Program-made: the position numbers and the translations under genes
Notes under the pieces: model-generated
The model's input: the letters and a program-made list of their open reading frames with translations, nothing else
Databases searched by the model: none
What the model was told of the DNA's origin: nothing
Source of the DNA: Deltaproteobacteria bacterium HGW-Deltaproteobacteria-15
Lineage (GTDB): Bacteria > Desulfobacterota > DSM-4660 > Desulfatiglandales > HGW-15
Assembly: GCA_002840535.1 (NCBI GenBank)
Contig: PHBH01000019.1
Span: 62,001 to 126,000 of the forward strand
Length of the DNA stretch: 64,000 bases
Direction of reading: 5' to 3'
Part shown: positions 30,114 to 39,667 of the stretch, piece after piece
Layout: each line of letters opens with the position of its first letter
Position numbering within the stretch: the first letter of the stretch is position 1

Positions 30114-31484
30114 ATGATTTTTTCCTTCCAAACGGTCAAAGCCCGACGCCCTTTAGGCATCATCCTGGCAACATTTTCCGTGTTTCTGTTGCCTGCAATG
30201 CTTGTCTATGCAGAGAAGTCGCTCTCCTCGACCACTGCAGAAGAGAAAGGACTCAGCGAAAGAGTTAGCATGATCAAACTCTATACAGTTCAAAACGGAA
30301 AGTCTCTGAACCGAATTCTCGGGCCTGCGGATTTCCAGGACCGGGACGCCATTGAAGTGGATGGGTATGTTACCGGCATTCTCATCCTTGCCAACGTCGA
30401 GATGGATGTCAAAGTCGACGGGCAGAACATGAGCAAGATCCGGAAAAACGAAGACGGCACTTACTCCATCAAATACTTTGGAAAGGTCGGCTCTAACGAA
30501 ATCGGCATGGCGCCCTCCAACAGCTATTACCAGAAAGGGTTCCGCGAAACCGCACAGGCCTTTGTGGAGGGGTACTCACTGTTCCCCCGGGTGGCCGGCG
30601 ACGCCGTGAGCCCCGATTGCAGCTTCCAGATTTCGGTAGAGACCGGGGAATCCAGCTGTTCTCTGCCCATCCGGCAGAAGGGGTACGATACCTTTCATAA
30701 GAGTTCCGACAGCACGGATCAAAGAGAGAACCCGATCGAATTTCAGTACCTGGGCGAACGGCTTGGCACGCACATGGAACGATCCGATTTTCAGGACAGG
30801 CTGAAGGCGGTTGCGGATGGCATTAAGTCCGTGGAAAAGGCCTTTGGGACAAAGCTCGTCGGCCGGGTGAAGATCCTGGATTATGAGAAGGTGCAGAATG
30901 CGGTGACATGCGAGGAGAACTCCGACATCTGGTTCTACATCAAAACTTTTCTCTCGGAACCGCTGGACGAATTGCGAACCATAGCCGAACACGAAGCGCT
31001 CCACATCCTGGTGGACCGGAAGAGATTGGCAAAGGATTTGAGCATCCGAGAACTCTTTTCAGACCTGAGAGGGTACGACAGCCTCTCCCGGGAGCGATTC
31101 GCTTTAATCACGAGAGGAGCCGTGCCGGACGATCCGGGGGCAACCATTCCTCACAAGGACTTCTTTGCCTTTATCGACGAGAAGAACTTTCTGGAGGGAA
31201 TGAAGGGCGGCCACTCAAGTCAGAACGTGGATGAGTTCTGCACCTCCTTCTTGCATTCGCTGATGTTCGTTGACAGGTTGAAAAACAACCTGGAGCGTCC
31301 CTTGAAAATGGACGGAGCGGGGCGACATCTCTCGTTCATCAAACCGAAAAAGAGAGAGAAGATCCTGAATACCTACATCCGCACCATCGAAGCCCTGTTA
31401 TCGGCGCAGGCGGACGGGGATTCGGATGGCCTGCCTTTCTTTCTCAAGGGCTGTCTGGAGCAGGCGGAAAGCATCCAACTGTAG
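30114..31484 (+). CDS. exported protein of unknown function with a HExxH metalloprotease-like motif
   Basis: N-terminal signal-like segment; TIAEHEALHILVD. Confidence 0.7.
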   Translation: MIFSFQTVKARRPLGIILATFSVFLLPAMLVYAEKSLSSTTAEEKGLSERVSMIKLYTVQNGKSLNRILGPADFQDRDAIEVDGYVTGILILANVEMDVKVDGQNMSKIRKNEDGTYSIKYFGKVGSNEIGMAPSNSYYQKGFRETAQAFVEGYSLFPRVAGDAVSPDCSFQISVETGESSCSLPIRQKGYDTFHKSSDSTDQRENPIEFQYLGERLGTHMERSDFQDRLKAVADGIKSVEKAFGTKLVGRVKILDYEKVQNAVTCEENSDIWFYIKTFLSEPLDELRTIAEHEALHILVDRKRLAKDLSIRELFSDLRGYDSLSRERFALITRGAVPDDPGATIPHKDFFAFIDEKNFLEGMKGGHSSQNVDEFCTSFLHSLMFVDRLKNNLERPLKMDGAGRHLSFIKPKKREKILNTYIRTIEALLSAQADGDSDGLPFFLKGCLEQAESIQL

Positions 31485-31756
31485 CAGTGAGTTGTTTGTT
31501 AATAGTTATTACGGAGAGCAGAAAAGGGTTTGCATTTATCTCGCAGAGCCCACAGAGCGAGTTGGTACTCGATCGACGGCAGAACCGAAATGCCGCTTCT
31601 AGCTCTTGCCCCGAAGGGTGAAGTTTGTCCTGTTTTTTAAAAAAAACAGGACAAGTTGGCACTCTCCAGAACTCTGTGCCCTCAAGCGAAGCGGGCGAGA
31701 GACGCTCTTTCCTGCGTCCGCTCAATAACCGGCAAAAGCTAAAATATAGGTAGACG

Positions 31757-31798
31757 AAAAATTGGGGCCGCCCGGATCATCCGAGCGGCCCCAATTTG
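31757..31798. terminator. bidirectional terminator-like hairpin between convergent genes
   Basis: AAATTGGGGCCGC-ccggatcatccga-GCGGCCCCAATTT, 13-bp perfect stem. Confidence 0.8.
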
Positions 31799-31844
31799 CA
31801 ACTGATAACTATTAACCGGTAACTGTTAACTTTAGTTGGCTTCG

Positions 31845-32552
31845 CTACGCCCCTTCCTTATCCATACCCTCCATGGTTTCCTCACCCCTGCCCAGATTCA
31901 CGAGACGGTGTTCTATGGCAAAAGCCACGAGCGCAGGGGTTCTGTGCAGGGCCAGCTTCTTCATGATATTGGAGCGATGCTTCTCAACGGTTCTCTTGCT
32001 GATGAAAAGGAGGTCCGCGATTTCTCTTGTCTTGTACCGCTGCCCGATCAGCCTCAGCACCTCCTGCTCGCGCGGACTCAATACATTCAGGACGGTGCGC
32101 GCGCTTGCGGTCTCATGCATCTGCAGGGACTTCGTCAGGAGCTTTTCCAGTACGCCCGGATCGATAAAAGGAATGCCGGCCAGGAGGTTCCGAGCAGCTA
32201 TCAGCAGTTCAGCGGACGATGTCTCTTTCAGGCAGTACCCGTTTGCCCCGGACTTAAAGGCCTCCAAAACATATTCCACGTCCTTGTGAACGGTCAGAAG
32301 AAGGATTTTGGCCTTGGGGGAATGGGCCCTCAACCCCTTCAGTGCGGTTAGGACCTCCATGCGCTCCAGACTGAGATCGAGAAGGATGAGATCGGGGTCG
32401 ATCTCCTGTACCCTTCTGATTGCATCCAGAGGATCCTTTTCTTCGCCGATCACCTCGATGTCGTCAGCCGCAGACAAAATAGACCGCAGCCCTTCCCGAA
32501 CCAGGGTCTGGTCTCCGACGATCAGGACCTTCCACTTCTTTTTGGCATTCAC
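31845..32552 (-). CDS. NarL/FixJ-family response regulator
   Basis: KVLIVGDQTLVREGLRSIL receiver; LSPREQEVLRLIGQRYKTREIADLLFISKRTVEKHRSNIMKKL LuxR HTH. Confidence 0.95.
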   Translation of the reverse strand: MNAKKKWKVLIVGDQTLVREGLRSILSAADDIEVIGEEKDPLDAIRRVQEIDPDLILLDLSLERMEVLTALKGLRAHSPKAKILLLTVHKDVEYVLEAFKSGANGYCLKETSSAELLIAARNLLAGIPFIDPGVLEKLLTKSLQMHETASARTVLNVLSPREQEVLRLIGQRYKTREIADLLFISKRTVEKHRSNIMKKLALHRTPALVAFAIEHRLVNLGRGEETMEGMDKEGA

Positions 32553-33005
32553 AAGAGTTGAGCTGCCTCCCTTTCCGGGAACTTCGAAATAGATTTCTGC
32601 AAGCCCGCTGCAAACACAACAACAAAAGGGACGACTCGTTGGAATAGGGCAGATCCCTTATATTCTCGCTGTCCGGTCAGGTATTTTCCGTTACAGCTCC
32701 ACTCATGTTGGTGTACTTAGGGATAAAAAGCAGCATAGCGAAAACAGAGGCCAGAGATCAGGGGGTCGGGGGCCTGCAACGGCAAAGACAAGGAAAAGAT
32801 AATGGGACGCGTGTGAACACGGATCAAGACATCAGCAAGAGACGAAGAAGTCAGAGACTTGAACTCAGCAACAGCTATTTTGCAGGATCCGCGGTTTACA
32901 CGTTCTCACTTCCATTTCGTGCCCAAAATGAAACCGGTTACCCGCTCCAGAGTAACCGGCGAACGTGAACGGAGGTTGGAAACTGACCACCCCCCAATAG
33001 GGCAT

Positions 33006-33584
33006 TTAGTATTTTTTCTCGGGCATTGACTTCTTCATCGGGTCTTCGGCTGCGCCGCCCTTCATCTCACCGGCCGCGCCCCCTTTCAACTCTCCAGCGG
33101 CCCCACCTTCTTTGTAGTACCCATGTACCGTGGATTCGAATGTGGGATCATCTAGCTTGTTCCACTCTGCAGCGCCGAACGTGGGCGCCTTTTCCAGCTT
33201 CGACTTGTCGACATTGGAAAGCACCACCGAATCCTCTTCGAACCTCACCATTCCGCTTGTAAAAGGAACCGGAATCAGATTGTCCCCGGCCGCAGCGTCG
33301 GAAACCACGATATAGCTGAGTTCGCCCTCGCGATCGAAAATGAAATCTTGAACAGTGCCCAGGTTTTCACCCTTATCGTTTTTTACGGTCTTGTGCATGA
33401 ACTCGCTGCCTCGATGGCTGCCGGTGAGGTCCTTTCCCGTTTTCATACCGGAAGTTGCTCCTGCCTTCGGGTCCGCCTTCATAGGATCACTGGCCATGGG
33501 CGATTGCTGTGCGAACGCCTGCCCTACTGAAAGGCTGAAGACCATCATCAACCCTATCAACACAGAGAAAATTTTGCTCTTCAT
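33006..33584 (-). CDS. secreted PRC-barrel domain protein
   Basis: Signal peptide; KNDKGENLGTVQDFIFDREGELSYIVVSDA; C-terminal GGAAGELK/GGAAGEMK repeats. Confidence 0.83.
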   Translation of the reverse strand: MKSKIFSVLIGLMMVFSLSVGQAFAQQSPMASDPMKADPKAGATSGMKTGKDLTGSHRGSEFMHKTVKNDKGENLGTVQDFIFDREGELSYIVVSDAAAGDNLIPVPFTSGMVRFEEDSVVLSNVDKSKLEKAPTFGAAEWNKLDDPTFESTVHGYYKEGGAAGELKGGAAGEMKGGAAEDPMKKSMPEKKY

Positions 33585-33811
33585 GGATATATTCTCCCCT
33601 TTCTCAGGATTTGACGGGCTTCTTCCCGGCTGTTCCTTTTGGTGGAGTAACCGTGCGCCCTGTCATGTTTCAGAAGTTAGGTGTTTGGACGTTCTACATC
33701 AATGGGGGAATCGGCTGATAAGATGGGACACGCCAGCGTACTCCGGCTGTTCGGCGCGCGTGCTCTGGACGGAGGTCTCGCATAAAGCTGCAGCGACATG
33801 GAAAAAGAAGT

Positions 33812-34094
33812 ACTCACCGCAGATCCTTAGATCCCGTGTGCTGTTTCGCGGGAGGCGCTGAGTACGCAGCGAGGGATTTATCTTTTACCAATGGCGCGGA
33901 GAGGCCGCCAATGGTAAAGCTCTGCCTCTGAGCGGGCAAGTCGTTTCTTCTGCCTGGGTGCGACGTATGGCGTGCAGTCACAGCCGACGTACGCACAGTG
34001 TCAGGGGCTGTCAAGAGGCTTCTTTTTGTCTGCGGTCGTCTCCCCGCAGACAAAAAATCAGCTCTCCTCTGCGTTCTCTGCGCCTCCGCGGTGA
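33812..34094. mobile_element. MITE-like element copy B, left TIR carries the nested hairpin module
   Basis: caccgcag[atccttagatcccgtgtgctgtttcgcgggag]gcgctgagtacgcag ... ctgcgttctctgcgcctccgcggtga; both internal hairpins present. Confidence 0.85.
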
Positions 34095-34177
34095 ACATCC
34101 TATTTTTGACCCCTGATCTCCGACCTCTCACTTCTGTTTTCTAAACGCTATGCGCTACGCTCCATGCGCCATGCATC

Positions 34178-36271
34178 TCAATCTTTACCTCCGACCTCTG
34201 ACCTCTGACCTCCGACCTGTATGGCTTCCGCCGTTTTCACCCAGCATCGCAGGATCTCCGCCACACTCCACGCCTGGGAGATGCAGCCCCTGGGCGTAAA
34301 CGGAGGTTCGGCATCGAAGATTTCGCTGATGGAACCTACACACGCTTCATCCATGTGCGATTTGAACCCTTCCAGAAATCCGCGCGTCACTCCAAGGTCG
34401 TTCGGATGCACCCTCAGCCAGGCATCGATGAAAGGTCCAATGAGCCACGCCCATACCGTCCCCTGGTGGTAGGCCGCGTCCCTCGATCGAAGGTCACCAA
34501 AGTACTTGGCCTTGTAATCGGGATGTTGCGGGCTGAGGGAACGAAGGCCATAAGGGGTGAGCAACCGTTCTCTGACCTTGTCGAGGACAGGCATCCAACG
34601 GTCTTGTTTCAGCACTGGATAGGTGAGGGAAAACGCGAAAAGCTGGTTCGGCCGAAAAGCCCTGTCGTGCCCCTGCTCGCCGTCAACGACATCGTAGAGA
34701 TATTCGCCTTCTTCGAACCAGAATTTCTTGTTAAACGATTCAAAGACCTTCTGCGCGGCACGGTCCAGTTCGTCTGCGTCCTCCCCCCCCTCGTCGCGCA
34801 GCCAGCCCGAGAGAAGGCGCAATGCGTTGTACCAGAGTCCGTTGATCTCAACCGCTTTTCCCCTTCTGGGAGTGACGACCCATTCCTCCACTTTTGCATC
34901 CATCCACGTCAACTGAAGCCCCTCCTCGCCCTGCGTCAGGAGACCGTCTTCAGGGTCCACGCGGATGCCGAATCGGGTTCCGGCAAAGTGGATTTTCACT
35001 ACTTCGCGCAGGGCGGGCAGAATGCTCTTGAGCAACCGTCTGTCCCCGGTGACGGACAAGTATCTTTCGAGCGCCTGAAAGAACCACAGGGTTGCATCAG
35101 CGGTATTGTACGCGCCTTCGCCCCCCCTCTCAGTGAAATGGTTGGGTATGAGTCCGTAGCGGATATGCTGTGCAAACGTGCGAAGGACATGAGCCGCCTC
35201 CCGGTGTCTTCCCGTGAGAAGCGTGAGCCCTTCGAGGCTGATCATCGAGTCACGGCCCCAATCCGTAAACCAATGATATCCAGCTATGATCGTCCGCGCA
35301 TCCTCCCCCAGTGCGTGCAGGCGGGCCCTGTCTTCGACTCGTGCGGCCGGGGCAACGATAAATCCATCGGCAGCCAGCACGAGCTCGGCGCCGAACTCCG
35401 ATCGGAGAGCCGAATCCGCCGATTCCAGCAGACTGCGCCTTCTCACAATCTCCGCCTTGGTCGCCTCAGCAGGGTGCAATGCCGTGACCGTATCCCACTC
35501 CTCGGTGGATGCAATGAGGTGCACGTCACTCCCGCGCCTGAGCTGACCTCCGAGAATTCCCGGGCTCCACAACCCGCCGGTCGGTTTGTATCCGCGTTCA
35601 GACTCCCGGCGGTAGTAGAACTCCAGTTTCCGTCCACCGTCCAGGGTAAAGACCGAAGATTCACCGAGCAGTCGAATCCTCAGTTTCGGAAGGTTCGAGC
35701 CGAAGGAGATCTCGTATCTGTCACCGACGGCTTTTACCTCATATTCGCCGGCAGACTCCTGGTCCACTTCGTCTTCATGGTTTCGGAAGGCCATGGAAGG
35801 TCTCAATTCCAGTTGGACCGCCTCCGGCCCTTCCAACAACCGGTACGTGATCTGCACGGTATTCTGGCCGTATGGCATAAGAACATGCTTTTCCAGAGCC
35901 ATCCCTGAAATATCGAATCGCCATACCGGAAGGCCCATGTCGAGCCCGAACTCCCGCAAGAACTTCGAGCAATGGAGATCAAGGCCTCGATGCATCAGCT
36001 CTTCCCCTCCGAATGGGACCGGCTTCCCGTCCGGCAGCCGGATTTGCTCGCACAGGTGGTCCAGCATCACCGTCCGGCCGAAGGGAGAAGGAAGTGCTGC
36101 AATCAAGAGGCCATGGTAACGTCGGGTGCTGACCCCGGATACAGTTCCCGAGGCATAACCTCCCAGGCCGTTGGTGACGAGCCACTCGCGAGTGACAAGC
36201 GCATCCGCATCCTTAAAGTCACATGACCATTCCTGAATGCGGATTGGATTATTCCTTTGAGTCTCCATCGG
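34178..36271 (-). CDS. glycogen debranching enzyme (amylo-alpha-1,6-glucosidase)
   Basis: TREWLVTNGLGGYASGTVSGVSTRRYHGLLIAALPSP; WFTDWGRDSMISLEGLTL; NTADATLWFFQALERY. Confidence 0.93.
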   Translation of the reverse strand, partial: PMETQRNNPIRIQEWSCDFKDADALVTREWLVTNGLGGYASGTVSGVSTRRYHGLLIAALPSPFGRTVMLDHLCEQIRLPDGKPVPFGGEELMHRGLDLHCSKFLREFGLDMGLPVWRFDISGMALEKHVLMPYGQNTVQITYRLLEGPEAVQLELRPSMAFRNHEDEVDQESAGEYEVKAVGDRYEISFGSNLPKLRIRLLGESSVFTLDGGRKLEFYYRRESERGYKPTGGLWSPGILGGQLRRGSDVHLIASTEEWDTVTALHPAEATKAEIVRRRSLLESADSALRSEFGAELVLAADGFIVAPAARVEDRARLHALGEDARTIIAGYHWFTDWGRDSMISLEGLTLLTGRHREAAHVLRTFAQHIRYGLIPNHFTERGGEGAYNTADATLWFFQALERYLSVTGDRRLLKSILPALREVVKIHFAGTRFGIRVDPEDGLLTQGEEGLQLTWMDAKVEEWVVTPRRGKAVEINGLWYNALRLLSGWLRDEGGEDADELDRAAQKVFESFNKKFWFEEGEYLYDVVDGEQGHDRAFRPNQLFAFSLTYPVLKQDRWMPVLDKVRERLLTPYGLRSLSPQHPDYKAKYFGDLRSRDAAYHQGTVWAWLIGPFIDAWLRVHPNDLGVTRGFLEGFKSHMDEACVGSISEIFDAEPPFTPRGCISQAWSVAEILRCWVKTAEAIQVGGQRSEVGGKD

Positions 36272-36485
36272 CCGTCCCCTGTTCCCAAACCAGACCAACC
36301 TTGACAATCTCGTAAGAGGTGGTCATTCCGCCGGGATGACGAAAAAAGGGTGTTTTCGACTTTTACGAGACCATCAAGTTTGCTCAGGAGCAATAGGGAA
36401 AATCTCGTAATTGAACCTAAACGGCTATTCATTCAGTGCAGAGGAGCGCACGGCGAAAAAACGCATAGCGCATACCGAAGAAGAG

Positions 36486-36587
36486 GTTACCGTCACTCCG
36501 GCGAAAGCCGGAGTCCAGATCCTTCCGTAAAGACTCCGCCCTTTGCGCCATGCGGTATGCTCTTTTTGTCTTGCCGTTGCTGTCTCT
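36486..36587. repeat. 102-bp intergenic repeat, copy 2
   Basis: 99/102 identical by eye to 29332..29433; followed, like copy 1, by a heptamer array. Confidence 0.92.
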
Positions 36588-36595
36588 GCCCCCTG

Positions 36596-36776
<181 letters not shown>

Positions 36777-36903
36777 AGCTATGCTCCTCCTCTCTTATAC
36801 AGTCGATCATGTACTCCGGCCGGGTTTTTGCAGTATTCCGACCGGTGTCCTACGGCAGGAAATGCTTGACTCAAAAACCTGTTTGATTTAAATAGTTCAC
36901 CCC

Positions 36904-37275
36904 ATGAACACAGGGCCTGGACAGGAAATTCAGTATAGATTACTGAAGCTTCTGAGCGCTGAGGGCAGTCTCACCCAACGGGAGATGTCAAAGCGAATCG
37001 GTGTAAGCCTCGGTATTGTTAACTTTTTTCTATCGGACCTGACCCGAAGGGGTTTGATTCTCATTGAACAAACCAGGATGTTCGGAAACAGGTTAAAGTA
37101 CAGGTATTTGCTTACCTCCGCAGGCATGGAGGAAAAAACGAGGCTGGCCTTGAATTTCCTCAAGTTGAGGATCGAGGACTACGAAAAGATTAAAAGCGAG
37201 ATCCGCGAGCTTGCTGAGGAAGTGGCTCCTGCCGATGTGGGGATATTCACGGGGCGCGCGAAACGTACTCCATGA
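36904..37275 (+). CDS. winged-helix regulator, EPS-associated MarR-like
   Basis: YRLLKLLSAEGSLTQREMSKRIGVSLGIVNFFLSDLTRRGLI; first gene of the polysaccharide locus. Confidence 0.78.
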   Translation: MNTGPGQEIQYRLLKLLSAEGSLTQREMSKRIGVSLGIVNFFLSDLTRRGLILIEQTRMFGNRLKYRYLLTSAGMEEKTRLALNFLKLRIEDYEKIKSEIRELAEEVAPADVGIFTGRAKRTP

Positions 37276-37579
37276 ACCGGTCGATGATCGGGATTTGATA
37301 AAACTGATGTAATTTCAAATTGGTATATCAAACTTCATCTGTAAGTCAAGGGGCGGAGCTGTGCCCGGGAACCGGCTTTGGAAACTTGGTTGCCCAACAG
37401 GAGAAGGGAAACCAAAGAAACCCGACGAACTAAACAAACCTTTTCATATACTTGAGGGTGTTTCAATTCCTGATGGCGAACCTGATGGACAAAACAGACC
37501 AGACAAACCAGATCAACTCAATAATCCGTGCAATATCCTTCACAGATCGTGTAATTTGATATCGCCTTGTTGCACTGAA

Positions 37580-38704
37580 ATGCACGCAATCGCAAAAATC
37601 CACCTGATCGCGGCCGCCCGGCCTAACTTCATGAAGATCGCTCCCCTCTACCATGCGCTTAAAAAGGAGTCCTGGGCAGAGCCCGTTATTGTCCACACCG
37701 GACAGCATTACGACCCCGGTATGTCCGGCGCCTTTTTTCAGGATCTGGAGCTTCCTGAGCCGCACTTTCACCTTGGGGTAGGAAGCGGAACCCATGCGGA
37801 GCAAACCGGCCGGGTTATGATCGAATATGAGAAGCTGCTTGCCGGTGGCACGGTCGATCTGGTGGTGGTTGTCGGGGACGTGAACTCCACGGCAGCGGCA
37901 ACCCTGGCTGCTGCAAAAATGGGCGTGAAGGTCGCCCACCTGGAAGCGGGTCTCCGTTCGTTCGACCGCACCATGCCCGAGGAGATCAACCGCATTGTGA
38001 CCGATGCCCTCGCCGATCTTCTCTGGACACCTTCCAGGGATGCGGACGCCAACCTGTTGCGGGAGGGGGTCCCCGGGGAAAAGATCCGATTCGTAGGAAA
38101 CATCATGATCGATTCCCTCGAGATGATGCGTCTGAGAATCGACCGGACGGACGCGTGGCGAAAATACGGGCTCGAACGAGGCCGATACGGGCTTGTGACG
38201 CTTCATCGTCCATCGAATGTGGACGGCCGGGAATCACTGGAGAGATTGTGCAGCGAACTCATAGGAATTAGCTCGAAAATCCCGCTCATCTTTCCCGTGC
38301 ATCCGCGTACAAGGAAAAACCTCGAAGCCACGGGCCTCATGACCCGGCTGAAGGAATCCAGAGGGATCTCGATCGAGGAACCGATCAGCTATGTTCCTTT
38401 TATGAACATGGTTTTCAATTGCAGGTTTGCCATTACGGATTCGGGAGGAATTCAGGAGGAGACCACATACCTCGGTATTCCGTGCCTGACCCTCCGCCCC
38501 AACACGGAACGGCCCATAACCGTGACAGAGGGCACCAACCGTTTGATCCAACCGGAAGAGCTCGGATCGCATGTGCATGCGCTTCTCGAAAACCACGGCC
38601 CCAAGGGGAAAATTCCGGAGCTCTGGGACGGGCATACTGCGGAAAGGGTGGTTAAATCCATCCACAGATTCTTATTTGAAAACAGACAGACCGCTACAAC
38701 TTAA
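37580..38704 (+). CDS. wecB: UDP-N-acetylglucosamine 2-epimerase
   Basis: AARPNFMKIAPLYHAL; HTGQHYDPGMSGAFFQDLELP; VAHLEAGLRSFDRTMPEEINRIVTD; DSGGIQEETTYLGIPCLTLRPNTERP. Confidence 0.92.
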   Translation: MHAIAKIHLIAAARPNFMKIAPLYHALKKESWAEPVIVHTGQHYDPGMSGAFFQDLELPEPHFHLGVGSGTHAEQTGRVMIEYEKLLAGGTVDLVVVVGDVNSTAAATLAAAKMGVKVAHLEAGLRSFDRTMPEEINRIVTDALADLLWTPSRDADANLLREGVPGEKIRFVGNIMIDSLEMMRLRIDRTDAWRKYGLERGRYGLVTLHRPSNVDGRESLERLCSELIGISSKIPLIFPVHPRTRKNLEATGLMTRLKESRGISIEEPISYVPFMNMVFNCRFAITDSGGIQEETTYLGIPCLTLRPNTERPITVTEGTNRLIQPEELGSHVHALLENHGPKGKIPELWDGHTAERVVKSIHRFLFENRQTATT

Positions 38705-38733
38705 TCCACAGATTACACCGATTTCACAGATAG
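38703..38733. repeat. AATCTGTG-word repeat, left of GxxExxY gene (reverse orientation)
   Basis: atccacagattacaccgatttcacagat. Confidence 0.85.
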
Positions 38734-38877
38734 TATCTCACAAGACCAAAATTCCAGAACACGTCCACGTATGATCACCGGTCTTGGGGATCTGCACGGT
38801 CGTGAGAATACAGTATCCATTGATTATGCAGCTAGGGACTTTGCTGCCGGGCAATCCAGGGATAGGGATTCCGGATT

Positions 38878-39243
38878 ATGGACAGAGATCCTCGCACGCA
38901 TTTGATTATCGGTGCTGCCATGGAAGTTCACAATGAGCTTGGGAGCGGCTTCCTGGAAGCGGTTTACCAAGAGGCGCTGGAGCATGAACTCACCAGTCGA
39001 GGTATCCCTTTCAAGTCACAACCCGTTGTGCAAATCAAATATAAGGGACAACCTTTGAAGAAAACATACCAGCCGGATCTGTTGTGTTTCGAGGGTGTCC
39101 TCGTGGAACTCAAAGCCCTATCCTCCCTCTCCGGCATCGAAGGGGCTCAACTCATCAATTATCTTAAGGCAACCGGTCTCAAGACCGGCTTGCTCATCAA
39201 TTTCGGGGCAAAGACCCTGCAGTACAAGAGGTTTATCCACTGA
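38878..39243 (+). CDS. GxxExxY family protein (PDDEXK_3-like)
   Basis: EVHNELGSGFLEAVYQEALEHEL; PDLLCFEGVLVELKAL (PD...ExK). Confidence 0.9.
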   Translation: MDRDPRTHLIIGAAMEVHNELGSGFLEAVYQEALEHELTSRGIPFKSQPVVQIKYKGQPLKKTYQPDLLCFEGVLVELKALSSLSGIEGAQLINYLKATGLKTGLLINFGAKTLQYKRFIH

Positions 39244-39264
39244 TCATTCAGATGAAACTCATCT

Positions 39265-39297
39265 TCTATCTGTGTAATCTGTGTAATCTGTGGATGG
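39265..39297. repeat. AATCTGTG-word repeat, right of GxxExxY gene (forward orientation)
   Basis: atctgtgtaatctgtgtaatctgtggatgg. Confidence 0.85.
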
Positions 39298-39353
39298 AAA
39301 TTCTATGAATCCTCTTGGTGGATCTTCAAGCCTTTTTGCGAACCCGTAAAGCA

Positions 39354-39519
39354 ATGACGAAGAAACTGAAAGAGACGAGGGACCGTTACTATTCCACGCG
39401 AGTGCTGAAGGCTGCAACCCTTCGCTGTCAACATCCCAACTGGACCGAGGAGAGGGTGCGGCAGGAGATCCTGGACATTCTGAGCGATGCAGCTGACAGA
39501 TGTGTTCACCGCAGATCCT
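39354..39519 (+). pseudogene. relict small-protein/nucleotidyltransferase TA-like pair: paralog of 44860..45604 truncated by repeat copy D
   Basis: MTKKLKETRDRYYSTRVLKAATLRCQHPNWTEERVRQEILDILSDAAD aligns with 44860..45048; overlapping ATG at 39487 reads MQLTDVF then enters the repeat (compare MPETDLF at 45035). Confidence 0.75.
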
Positions 39520-39600
39520 TAGATCCCGTGCGGTTTTTCGCGGGAGGCGCAGAGAGACTCCTGTTTCTCAATAGGAGGAGATGCCTCCATTGACAAAAGG
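39504..39600. mobile_element. MITE-like element copy D, partial (left TIR with nested module plus hairpin 1)
   Basis: gttcaccgcag[atccttagatcccgtgcggtttttcgcgggag]gcgcagagagac; hairpin CAATaGGAGG-agatg-CCTCCATTG. Confidence 0.8.
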
Positions 39601-39667
39601 TCCAGCTCGGTTTTACGTTTATGGCCCATATTGCATCTTGCAGCTTGCATCCTTCTTCGGAGTTTAA

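Noticed and set aside
31637-31666. ttgtcctgttttttaaaaaaaacaggacaa palindrome as another MITE-like copy
   Set aside because: Flanks resemble the TIRs only weakly (ctcgcagagcccacagagcgag); too diverged to claim membership.
33814-34131. MFTAEAQRTQR... ORF
   Set aside because: Reading frame through MITE-like copy B; repeat-derived.
34355-35908. 517-aa plus-strand ORF
   Set aside because: Antisense to the well-supported glycogen debranching enzyme on the minus strand.
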